Shown here: positions 20,007 to 27,575 of the stretch, piece by piece
Numbering within the stretch: the stretch's first letter is position 1
How the letters are laid out: each line of letters opens with the position of its first letter
Assembly (NCBI RefSeq): GCF_017301335.1
Contig: NZ_CP071247.1
Coordinates: 2,852,001 to 2,916,000 of the forward strand
Direction of reading: 5' to 3'
DNA from: Marinobacter salinisoli
GTDB taxonomy: Bacteria; Pseudomonadota; Gammaproteobacteria; Pseudomonadales; Oleiphilaceae
Length of the DNA stretch: 64,000 bases
Program-made: the position numbers and the translations under genes
The notes under the pieces: model-generated
What the model was told of the DNA's origin: nothing
Databases searched by the model: none
The model's input: only the letters and a program-made list of their open reading frames with translations

Positions 20007-20825
20007 TCACTGGCGAATCAGACGAGGCCCTGCCCCCTGCTCTGGCTCGGTACTGCGCCAGGGATTGATATCAAGCCCCCCCCTGCGGGTGTAGCGAGCA
20101 CAAACGGTCAACCTGGCTGGCTGGCACCGCGCCATCAAATCGGTAAACAGGGTTTCGACACAGTGCTCATGGAAGTCCTGTTTTTGCCGGAATCCGACGA
20201 TGTACTCCAGCAATCCGGACCGGTCTATTTTCGGCCCGGTGTAACTGATCAGTACGGTCGCCCAGTCGGGCTGCCCTGTCACCGGGCAATTGCTTTTCAA
20301 AAGATGAGAGCACAGCCGCTCGGTGACTTCCGGCCCGCCCGCAGTGAGCGCATCCGGACGGTACTCGTAACCGATCTCAGTTACCGGCTCATCGTCAATG
20401 AGCTCGTATCCATCGGGCCGGCCGACCGCCTCGGCCGAACTATCCACACTGTTCATCGTCACATGCACGGCTGCACCGCAGGCGCTGGACAGGTCGCGGA
20501 CAATCGTATCTTCCACTTGCTGAGCTGAAGAAAAAACGCTCTGATTGAACGAGTTAAGGTAGAGCTTCAGCGATTTGGACTCAATAATCGCCGGCGACGC
20601 TGCCGGGAAATGAATTTCTGCCCAAGCCACCTGCGGAACACCGTTGGGGCGAAGCCAGGACAATTCCCAGGCCTGCCAGACATCCTCGCCAAACCAGGGC
20701 CAGCGACCATCACTCAAACCGATGCGGCGACGGTTTTCATCCCGCGCAACCGGAAATAACAGGCCCGGATCGTAGCGTTCCGGGTATTCACTGGCCTTTC
20801 CCAGGGGTGCATCATGTAATGCCAT
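20007..20825 (-). CDS. queF: NADPH-dependent preQ0 reductase QueF
   Basis: Reduces 7-cyano-7-deazaguanine (preQ0) to preQ1, the base that Tgt inserts. The 272-aa length marks the two-domain (E. coli-type) form. The N-terminal half has ESKSLKLYLNSFNQ, the QueF/T-fold signature. The C-terminal half has LKSNCPVTGQPDWATVLISY with the nucleophilic Cys in NCPVTGQPD, and the glutamate substrate contact in the later HEHCVETLF segment. It stands next to the ABC transporter genes, 15 bases from the permease stop, and away from tgt/queA at the window start. Confidence 0.97.
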   Translation of the reverse strand: MALHDAPLGKASEYPERYDPGLLFPVARDENRRRIGLSDGRWPWFGEDVWQAWELSWLRPNGVPQVAWAEIHFPAASPAIIESKSLKLYLNSFNQSVFSSAQQVEDTIVRDLSSACGAAVHVTMNSVDSSAEAVGRPDGYELIDDEPVTEIGYEYRPDALTAGGPEVTERLCSHLLKSNCPVTGQPDWATVLISYTGPKIDRSGLLEYIVGFRQKQDFHEHCVETLFTDLMARCQPARLTVCARYTRRGGLDINPWRSTEPEQGAGPRLIRQ

Positions 20826-20839
20826 AAAATTTCCTGAAA

Positions 20840-21613
20840 TCAGTGTCGGATGCCCTTGCCTCGGGCAAGCATTCTCAACGCAACAAAAGCGAGGGCGGCG
20901 ATGAATACCACAATCATGCCGAGCGAGACATACGGATTTACGTCTGATACTCCCAGAATGCCGTAACGGAAACCGTTAACCATATAAAGGATGGGATTGA
21001 GCAAGGAAACACCCTGCCAGAACTCCGGTAACAGATCGATGCTGTAAAACACGCCGCCCAGATAGGTCAAAGGAGTCAGGACGAAGGTTGGCACAATGGA
21101 AATATCGTCGAATTTGGTGGCCAACATCGCATTGATAAATCCCCCCAGTGAGAAAAGCGCGGAGGTCAGGAACACGATGACCATCATCATGGGCAAGCTG
21201 TGAATCGACAGATCAGTGAACGCAAGAGACAGGATGGTCACCAGAAGGCCAATGCTGAGCCCCCGGGCCATGCCACCGCTCACGTATCCTGCGAGTATCA
21301 CCCAGTTAGGCACCGGCGATACCAGCAGCTCCTCGATGCTGCGCTGAAACTTCATGGAAAAGAAAGACGAGACGACGTTTGCGTAGGAGTTGGTGATCAC
21401 AGCCATCATGATCAGACCCGGCACAATGAAGGCCATGTAATCGAAGCCTCCCATTTCCCCAATCCGGGACCCGATCAGGTTGCCGAAAATGATGAAATAG
21501 AGGGTCATGGTCACCACCGGAGGTAAAAGCGTCTGCGCCCAGATTCGGGTAAACCGGCGCACCTCCCGGGTCACGATGGTGGAGTAGGCGGTAAACATGG
21601 CGCTGGTTTTCAT
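20840..21613 (-). CDS. ABC-2 type export permease, YadH-like
   Basis: Integral membrane subunit of an ABC exporter, 257 aa with six hydrophobic spans. Family features include FTRIWAQTLLPPVVTMTLYFIIFGNLIGSRIG near the N-terminus and GVFYSIDLLPEFWQGVSLLNPILYMVNGFRYGILG near the C-terminus, the latter being the ABC-2 signature. Its ATG overlaps by four bases the stop of the ATPase gene. E. coli YadH has no firmly established substrate, so none is claimed here. Confidence 0.93.
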   Translation of the reverse strand: MKTSAMFTAYSTIVTREVRRFTRIWAQTLLPPVVTMTLYFIIFGNLIGSRIGEMGGFDYMAFIVPGLIMMAVITNSYANVVSSFFSMKFQRSIEELLVSPVPNWVILAGYVSGGMARGLSIGLLVTILSLAFTDLSIHSLPMMMVIVFLTSALFSLGGFINAMLATKFDDISIVPTFVLTPLTYLGGVFYSIDLLPEFWQGVSLLNPILYMVNGFRYGILGVSDVNPYVSLGMIVVFIAALAFVALRMLARGKGIRH

Positions 21614-22551
21614 GCCACACCCTCCGAGCCCGCTTGGGCGTTTTCTTCGACCATACGAATAAACAGCTCCTCCAGTCGGTTCGCTTTGGTCCTCATGCTG
21701 ATCACTTTGATGCCGAGCCGATCCAGTTGCACAAACACCGGGTTCAGGCCCTGCCCCTTTTCCACATCTACTTCCAGAGCTCCCTCACCATCGAGCCGAC
21801 AGAGGAAGCCATCCAGTTCGGGCGCAGACTCCAGCGGAGCATCGGTATCCAGCACAAAGGTTTCGAGGCTTAACTCCTGCAGCAAGTCCCGTTTACTGGT
21901 GTTTTTCAAAATCCGGCCCTGGTCGATGATTGCGATATTTCGGCACAAAGCCTCGGCTTCCTCCAGGTAATGCGTCGTCAGAATGATGGTGGTTCCCTGA
22001 CGATTCATCTCCTCAAGAAAGCCCCACATTGAGCGGCGCAGCTCGATATCCACACCAGCCGTGGGTTCATCAAGGATGAGCAGACGCGGCTCATGCACCA
22101 ACGCCCTGGCAATCATCAGCCGGCGCTTCATTCCGCCGGATAGCATCCGGGCCGGCGTATTACGCTTATCCCACAAACCCAGTTTCTTGAGATACTTTTC
22201 TGCAGATACGGACGCCTGCCGAAGAGGAATGCCGTAATACCCGGCTTGTGTGGTGACGATGTCGAAGACCTTCTCAAACTGATTGAAATTGAACTCCTGG
22301 GGCACAACCCCGAGATTCATCTTCGCCTCGGACAACTTCGTATCGAGGTCACAACCAAACACACTGACCGTACCGGCCGTCTTGTTAACCAGTGACGACA
22401 CGATGCCGAGGGTCGTGGATTTTCCGGCGCCGTTGGGGCCAAGCAATGCAAAAAAATCCCCTTCGGCCACCGAAAGATCAATCCCTTTCAGGGCCTGAAA
22501 GCCATCTCCGTAGGTTTTGGTAAGCCCGCGAATATCCAATGCGTGGGTCAT
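21610..22551 (-). CDS. ABC exporter ATPase, YadG-like
   Basis: Nucleotide-binding subunit partnering the ABC-2 permease. Walker A is LLGPNGAGKST, the signature is RMLSGGMKRRL, Walker B is RLLILDEPTAGVD and the switch His is in ILTTHYLEEAE. The C-terminal ~90 residues form an extra regulatory domain. The ATG at 22551 was chosen since it gives MTHALDIRGLTKTYG, a normal ABC start, with AGGA upstream; ten more residues are possible to 22581. Confidence 0.95.
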   Translation of the reverse strand: MTHALDIRGLTKTYGDGFQALKGIDLSVAEGDFFALLGPNGAGKSTTLGIVSSLVNKTAGTVSVFGCDLDTKLSEAKMNLGVVPQEFNFNQFEKVFDIVTTQAGYYGIPLRQASVSAEKYLKKLGLWDKRNTPARMLSGGMKRRLMIARALVHEPRLLILDEPTAGVDIELRRSMWGFLEEMNRQGTTIILTTHYLEEAEALCRNIAIIDQGRILKNTSKRDLLQELSLETFVLDTDAPLESAPELDGFLCRLDGEGALEVDVEKGQGLNPVFVQLDRLGIKVISMRTKANRLEELFIRMVEENAQAGSEGVA

Positions 22552-22806
22552 AGGTGGTCCTGAGAGTCCTGGGCCGGGCACTTTACATCTCCGGCGCGTT
22601 TTGAATTCAGAGTCCCAATGATTGTGGCAAGCCTCGGAAATTCAAGGCTATGGGGATCAAAAGGGCCACCGTGTGAAGGTCAGAACTGAGACAGATTTCC
22701 CGATATAAAGATACTCCCGCCTTTATAATCCCGTTACAACAAATTACAAACGAACAGTCTGGCCTACGCTATTGCCAGCTGACTCGAAGGAAACGCGAGC
22801 ACCACC

Positions 22807-23934
22807 ATGAGATTTGTTCGACTGAACCTTTTTTCTCTCACCCTGGTTTCCACTCTGCTTCTGGCCGGCTGCCTTGACGTGAACAGCTCCGATGAAGCCA
22901 AGGATGACCGAAGCGTCGGTCAACTCAACTTTCATGGCATCAGCGGCCTGAGCTACCAAACCCAGAGCCAGAGCGGTGAGGTTACCGAGGAAGGCAAGTT
23001 CAAATACTACCCGGGCGAGACCCTGACCTTTTGGGTGGGCGATTTGCGAATCGCTCAGGATGTCCCGGCTCAGGAATTCGTAACTCTGATGGAGTTCTTG
23101 CCAGAAGTCAGAGCCCAATTAACCAATGCGGCAGCAGATGAAACCGGCCTCACCACACACAAGATTACCGAACAAGCGCTGTTAGAAAATAGCGCGCAAC
23201 AGAACCTAATCAGATTCATTTTGGCTTTGAACTGGACATCCGAACTACCAAGAGGGCAACGAATCGACATCAGACAGCGAGTGATTGACCAACTCAACGC
23301 CATTCTGCCAACAGTAGAGGGAGGAGTTGACTTCAATATTCCCCAAAATGAGTTTGCCAATCGGGACAGCGAAAATCTCTCGCCGGCGAACCAGATTATT
23401 TCCCAGATTTGTTTTCACCCCGAGGATGACGAGCGCTGCGACACACCTCCTACATTGGCAGAAATTGAGAACGCTGATCCAGTTCCCGATGACCCCACCC
23501 TGATAGAGGAAGACAAAATCTACAAAGAGGATCTTCAAGCCAAGAGAAGCAGAATATTGCTTGCCAAACGGTACGTTGATCAAATCAAACTTGATGCGGC
23601 AAAAAGCTATATGACTGGAGAGCTAAACGGCATCACCACGGTGATCAGCAACCGTTACTACCTTGATGCTTATGTCGCCAATCATCTCGCTTCAGATACC
23701 GATATCAAGACTATCAAAATCCGGCCGATAGACGGCAGCGCCGACATCAGCGATTTAGACGCCCTGAGCACTCGCCCCAACGATGTCGTGCTCCACTCAA
23801 CCAGCTGGCAAGAGGCGGAGGTAGAGTACTTCGTAGCGGGAAATCCGGAGGGGGAATCTGAGCTGCTCGTCAGTTTCCGCCCGGAAGACACCTACCGGTG
23901 GATCAAGAAGCAGCTCCGAGTAATTATCGAATAA
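22807..23934 (+). CDS. Large lipoprotein of unknown function
   Basis: A 375-aa protein with a lipoprotein signal (hydrophobic SLTLVSTLLLAGC, lipobox Cys 22). Residues ~40-80 carry GLSYQTQSQSGEVTEEGKFKYYPGETLTFWVGD, a beta-rich module seen in many marine gammaproteobacterial surface lipoproteins, where it occurs singly or repeated. The rest is charged, mostly helical, and I do not recognise it. No strong ribosome binding site is close to the ATG; AGGAAA lies about 15 bases upstream. The middle (about 23150-23700) is visibly more A/T rich than its neighbours, suggesting a different origin or weak constraint. It is convergent with the HD-GYP-like gene, directly abutting its stop. Confidence 0.75.
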   Translation: MRFVRLNLFSLTLVSTLLLAGCLDVNSSDEAKDDRSVGQLNFHGISGLSYQTQSQSGEVTEEGKFKYYPGETLTFWVGDLRIAQDVPAQEFVTLMEFLPEVRAQLTNAAADETGLTTHKITEQALLENSAQQNLIRFILALNWTSELPRGQRIDIRQRVIDQLNAILPTVEGGVDFNIPQNEFANRDSENLSPANQIISQICFHPEDDERCDTPPTLAEIENADPVPDDPTLIEEDKIYKEDLQAKRSRILLAKRYVDQIKLDAAKSYMTGELNGITTVISNRYYLDAYVANHLASDTDIKTIKIRPIDGSADISDLDALSTRPNDVVLHSTSWQEAEVEYFVAGNPEGESELLVSFRPEDTYRWIKKQLRVIIE

Positions 23935-25236
23935 TCAGCCACTCAGAAGTCTGGCGAGACTCCAGCGGGACTCTCCGCCGGTCACATCGTAACGGGACGG
24001 ATCAAGATTCTCGGTCCCGTTCGGCAAACACTCGCGGACAGTCAGCGACTCACTCGCATCACGATCCTCATTGAACCGAGCCAGATCAATCACCTTGGCG
24101 GATTTCAACGACTGGTGATGCGAATCGGTCATCACCATGACTCTTGGCCACAGACGCCGCTCCGGAGAGTGGGACATAACAATACCACGGCGCCCGTCTG
24201 TCAGCTCCACGAGGCTGCCTGTCGGGTAAATACCGATCGCTCGGATAAAGCCCTCTACCAGATCTTCCTGAAACTCGATGTTCCGCATTTCGTACAGCAT
24301 GGCCACGGCCTTGGCCGGAGTCATCGGTTCGTAGGCCCCGCGCGGCGCAATCAATGATTCGAAAAACTCACCAATACCGGCAACCTTGGCCAGCAGAGGA
24401 ATCCGGTCACCACGAATACCCCCTGGAAAACCGGACCCATTGTGACGCTCGCGATGGTTTTGAACCACGCTCATCACGGCCCTGGAAAGACCACAGTCGG
24501 CCAGTTTAGCGACACCTCGCGCAACATATTCTCGATATTGCGCATATTCATCGGCACTCATGTGCCCTTCGCGCTCAAGCAGCTCCTGAGGCAGAAAGCA
24601 TTTGCCGACCTGGGACAAAAGGCATCCGAGGCCAAGATGGTTCAGAAGGGTTTCATTAAGGCCGAGGTGACGACCACATACCAGCGCCCACACCGCCGTG
24701 TTCATTGAGTGACGGTAAACGTAGTCGTCGTTTTCACGGATTCGGCTCAACCAGAGCAGAGCGTCCGGCTGCCGAACCACACTTGCGACCATCCTGCGCG
24801 CAATATCTGCAACCGGGCGAATGTCTGCTACCCCGCCATCGCGAATGGTGGCAAACAACCGCTGAAGCGCCATCTCAGCGTCGTCGAGTAAACGCCGGGA
24901 GGCTTTGATCTCTTTATCGAGGGGCACGTCTCTCGAATAGCTGACGGGCTCACGGATGCTCAGGGGGGGCAATTGAATCTCTTCCCGGCCACGGCGCTTT
25001 GCACTGCGACCAAAAACGGGAAGATTGCTCTCGGTCATCTCTTTGGGCTGACGAATTTCCGCAACGTCGATCATCACCCATTTGCAGTGGGAAGACAGCG
25101 CGCGAACGTCATCCTGAGAGCGAATGTAAAAGCCTTGAATGGGGAAAGGGGTCTGGTGCCAGGGCCGGTCCAGGTCGGACACATACATGCCCACTTCCAG
25201 ATCCTGAACCATGATTTTCCGCTGCTGGACGCCCAC
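23935..25236 (-). CDS. Degenerate HD-GYP protein with DUF3391 N-terminus
   Basis: Built like a cyclic-di-GMP phosphodiesterase: DUF3391-like N-terminal domain (residues ~8-130, including VQDLEVGMYVSDLDRPW and the WVMIDV strand), then an HD-GYP domain (~170-350). The fold markers GK211-212, GSGFPGG and IPLLAKV are kept. The usual metal ligands are mostly missing: the HD pair is Ser208-Gln209, the later KHP-type His is Tyr237, the HHE motif reads H261-R262-E263 and the final Asp is replaced by Glu/Phe (GEFFES). First His176 remains. The enzyme is therefore probably not a phosphodiesterase but a binding or scaffold protein. It lies in line with the PilZ and lipoprotein genes. Confidence 0.82.
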   Translation of the reverse strand: MGVQQRKIMVQDLEVGMYVSDLDRPWHQTPFPIQGFYIRSQDDVRALSSHCKWVMIDVAEIRQPKEMTESNLPVFGRSAKRRGREEIQLPPLSIREPVSYSRDVPLDKEIKASRRLLDDAEMALQRLFATIRDGGVADIRPVADIARRMVASVVRQPDALLWLSRIRENDDYVYRHSMNTAVWALVCGRHLGLNETLLNHLGLGCLLSQVGKCFLPQELLEREGHMSADEYAQYREYVARGVAKLADCGLSRAVMSVVQNHRERHNGSGFPGGIRGDRIPLLAKVAGIGEFFESLIAPRGAYEPMTPAKAVAMLYEMRNIEFQEDLVEGFIRAIGIYPTGSLVELTDGRRGIVMSHSPERRLWPRVMVMTDSHHQSLKSAKVIDLARFNEDRDASESLTVRECLPNGTENLDPSRYDVTGGESRWSLARLLSG

Positions 25237-25362
25237 ACATCACCTCATTAAGAAATTTTCCTTACATAGCATTGTCGGCAATTGCCCGGAATACTCCACA
25301 ACAATTCGGTAGCACATCGTAACTCCAGGACAACAAAGTGTTCCAATGCCGCTCGAAAAGAA

Positions 25363-25379
25363 ACAAAGTGTAGCTTTGT
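25363..25379 (-). terminator. Weak intrinsic terminator after the PilZ-lipoprotein pair
   Basis: A 6-bp ACAAAG/CTTTGT stem with 5-base loop, followed on the minus strand by a T-rich run (TTTCTTTTC). It lies 28 bases downstream of the lipoprotein stop and before the HD-GYP-like gene, so readthrough to that gene may be only partial. Confidence 0.45.
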
Positions 25380-25406
25380 GATACCAGTCACGCAGACAAT
25401 TGTCCG

Positions 25407-25982
25407 TCACTCATCATCACAAACCGATTCGTCCAATTCCGGCAAACGAGCCCGCAACGAGCCTCGCGGCGCGGTGCGGACATAAACACGATAAGGCACG
25501 GGAGACGCCCTGATATAATCAATGTTTTTTTCTTCCTCGCCATCCGGCAGTGAGACCAGCAGCGGAGAACAGGAAACCAGCAACTGCAATTCTTCACCGA
25601 GCTCAGGAATCGTTATTTCCGGCTGACCAGGCTCGATAGCAAGACATTGCACCCCCTCCCCCTTCACCGGAACACCGGTTGGCGCATGCAGATCCAAACC
25701 CTGCTCTCCACAGGCGCGAATGCCGGCACCGCAGGCACCGGCGCCAGAATCGCCATCATCCCTCAAGCGCCAGATCCGGTCACTGCACTGGGCTTCCATC
25801 TTTATGGCAGTTGCCTTGTCATCAACGAACCACCAACTCGGATAATCCGCGGTTTGCCAGGAAAGGCGTATTTGGCGGGTCTCTCCGGCAGATACCTCGG
25901 CAGGGAACATTGCGTAGTGGGAATAGTAAGAGGCACAACCCTGCAGCATCAGGGGGAAAAGGAGCCAGCAACAGCGTTTCAT
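25407..25982 (-). CDS. Small lipoprotein, unknown function
   Basis: A 191-aa lipoprotein. The start at 25982 follows GGAAG; it begins MKRCCWLLFPLMLQGC, with lipobox Cys 16. The mature part is beta-rich with several cysteines (EAQCSD, GACGAG, RACGEQ, VQCLAI, VSCSPL) that may pair in the periplasm. The family is not recognised. It overlaps the end of the PilZ gene upstream, so the two are likely coupled, which hints at a role in an envelope process tuned by cyclic di-GMP. Confidence 0.7.
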   Translation of the reverse strand: MKRCCWLLFPLMLQGCASYYSHYAMFPAEVSAGETRQIRLSWQTADYPSWWFVDDKATAIKMEAQCSDRIWRLRDDGDSGAGACGAGIRACGEQGLDLHAPTGVPVKGEGVQCLAIEPGQPEITIPELGEELQLLVSCSPLLVSLPDGEEEKNIDYIRASPVPYRVYVRTAPRGSLRARLPELDESVCDDE

Positions 25983-25993
25983 CACATCTTCCA

Positions 25994-26260
25994 TTATTCG
26001 AACTGCAGTCCATAACCATCAGCGGTTCGGCGAACGATTTCCATAGAAAGAACCGGGGCCGGAATCGGAAGCCCCTGCACCTGCACGGTCACATGGTCAC
26101 CTATCGCTGCCTCAAAGGCCTGCTCTTCAACAACGATGAAAACGCCGCCATCGGAGATGTCACGAGTCGCAAAAAGGTATTCCCCAAGTTCCGGATGCAC
26201 AACCTTCACTTTGGCGTTCATGGCGGTACGAATGTGCTGTCTTCGATCTTGGCCTGCCAT
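25994..26260 (-). CDS. PilZ domain protein (cyclic-di-GMP receptor)
   Basis: An 88-aa single-domain protein. Near the N-terminus is the RRxxxR motif (DRRQHIR, residues 5-11) and later the D/NxSxxG motif (DISDGG, residues 34-39); both cyclic-di-GMP binding elements are intact. The domain continues to the end with no partner domain. It shares a transcript with the downstream lipoprotein gene. Being a bare PilZ domain, it should act through a protein partner in the cytosol. Confidence 0.88.
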   Translation of the reverse strand: MAGQDRRQHIRTAMNAKVKVVHPELGEYLFATRDISDGGVFIVVEEQAFEAAIGDHVTVQVQGLPIPAPVLSMEIVRRTADGYGLQFE

Positions 26261-26343
26261 ACTGCAATTCCTGAGATTTCTGTATTGTTTTTAAAAGCTT
26301 CCGAAGCATACCACCATTTCAAAAAAAATATGCGAACCAGCTA

Positions 26344-26379
26344 TTGACTCCAACACAAATACAAATGAGAATGGTTGGC
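26344..26379 (+). promoter_or_regulatory. Promoter with Fur-like box for the iron transporter
   Basis: TTGACT (26344-26349), a 17-base spacer and GAGAAT (26367-26372) form a sigma-70-type promoter. A segment AATGAGAATGGTT overlapping the -10 matches the Fur consensus core AATGATAATCATT at 10 of 13 bases. Iron repression would fit the ferric-iron binding protein gene 60 bases downstream. Confidence 0.55.
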
Positions 26380-26439
26380 GTTTCCAGTTGGCCCGGGCAA
26401 CCCCTGGTCAGGCACTTTGATTTTGACAAGGATCCATAC

Positions 26440-27456
26440 ATGAAAAAGACACTGACCGCGACCGCACTCGCTGCGCTCGCATCGCTGCCGCTTCAAGCAA
26501 CCGCTGATGGTGAAGTCAATATTTATTCATACCGCCAGGCGTACCTTCTGGAGCCCCTTCTTGACGCGTTTAAACAAGAAACCGGCATCGACACCAATGT
26601 TGTGTTTGCCAAGCAAGGTTTGGCCGAACGCCTCGAGCGCGAGGGCCGCAACAGCCCGGCGGACGTTGTCATGACCGTGGACATTTCCCGTATTAACGAG
26701 CTGGTCGAGCGGGATTTGGTGCAGGGCGTAGACAACGAAACCCTGAACGAGAACATCCCGGAAAACCTGAGACATCCCGAAGGCAAATGGTTCGCCCTAA
26801 CGACCCGCGGCAGACTTATCTTCGCCTCCAAAGAGCGCGTTGAAGAAGGCGAAATCACCACCTACGAGCAGCTGGCCGATGACAAATGGGAAGGCCGGAT
26901 CTGCACCCGCAGTGGTAAGCACCCGTACAACATCGCTCTGATCTCCTCAATGATTGCACACCACGGCGAGGCAGAAACCGAGGAGTGGCTGAAGAATGTG
27001 AAAGACAACCTGGCCCGTAAGCCTCAGGGCGGAGACCGGGATCAGATCAAAGCGATCGCCGAAGGTGTATGCGATCTGTCCATCGGCAACAGCTACTATT
27101 ACGGCAACATGCTTCAGGATGAAAACCAGCGTCCGATTGCCGAACAGGTTCGCCTGGTGTTCCCCAATGCCGAGGACCGCGGCACCCACGTGAACATTAG
27201 CGGTATCTCGCTCACCAAGAGCGCACCAAATCGAGACAACGCCATCAAGCTGATGGAGTTCCTGTCTTCCGAAAAAGCCCAGCAGGTATACGCGGAGGCC
27301 AACACCGAATACCCTGCGAACCCGAGCGTGACACCCTCTGGGCTCGTGGCGGAGTGGGGCCCGATCAATCCTGACGACCTGTCTCTGCAAGAGATCGCCA
27401 CCAACCGGGAAGCTGCCGTGAAAATGGTGGACCGGGTCGATTACGACGGCGAGTAA
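26440..27456 (+). CDS. Ferric iron ABC transporter substrate-binding protein
   Basis: Periplasmic FbpA/FutA-type protein binding Fe(III). The ATG at 26440 has AAGGA 7 bases upstream and gives a Sec signal ending in ATA-DG. The mature start EVNIYSYRQAYLLEPLLDAF provides the first Tyr ligand region, and IGNSYYYGNMLQD carries the adjacent tyrosines that close the iron site. Other marks are QGLAERLEREGRNSPADVVMTVDISR and KWEGRICTRSGKHPYN. It is 338 aa. A very strong hairpin separates it from the permease gene, and a Fur-like box lies upstream. Confidence 0.93.
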   Translation: MKKTLTATALAALASLPLQATADGEVNIYSYRQAYLLEPLLDAFKQETGIDTNVVFAKQGLAERLEREGRNSPADVVMTVDISRINELVERDLVQGVDNETLNENIPENLRHPEGKWFALTTRGRLIFASKERVEEGEITTYEQLADDKWEGRICTRSGKHPYNIALISSMIAHHGEAETEEWLKNVKDNLARKPQGGDRDQIKAIAEGVCDLSIGNSYYYGNMLQDENQRPIAEQVRLVFPNAEDRGTHVNISGISLTKSAPNRDNAIKLMEFLSSEKAQQVYAEANTEYPANPSVTPSGLVAEWGPINPDDLSLQEIATNREAAVKMVDRVDYDGE

Positions 27457-27467
27457 GATGGCGCGAT

Positions 27468-27504
27468 GCCGCAGGGCAACCCCGGGTTGGGGTTGCCCTG
27501 CGGC
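27468..27504 (+). terminator. 16-bp perfect hairpin between iron-binding protein and permease
   Basis: GCCGCAGGGCAACCCC (27468-27483) pairs perfectly with 27489-27504 around a 5-base loop, 12 bases after the stop. There is no U-run, so termination, if any, would be partial. Such hairpins usually shield the message of the abundant binding protein while lowering permease expression. Confidence 0.6.
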
Positions 27505-27575
27505 TCTGTCATTGCAGGCAATGAGCGACCTGTCTACAATCCCAACTCCGCTCATTTCGACGTATCAGGATCACT

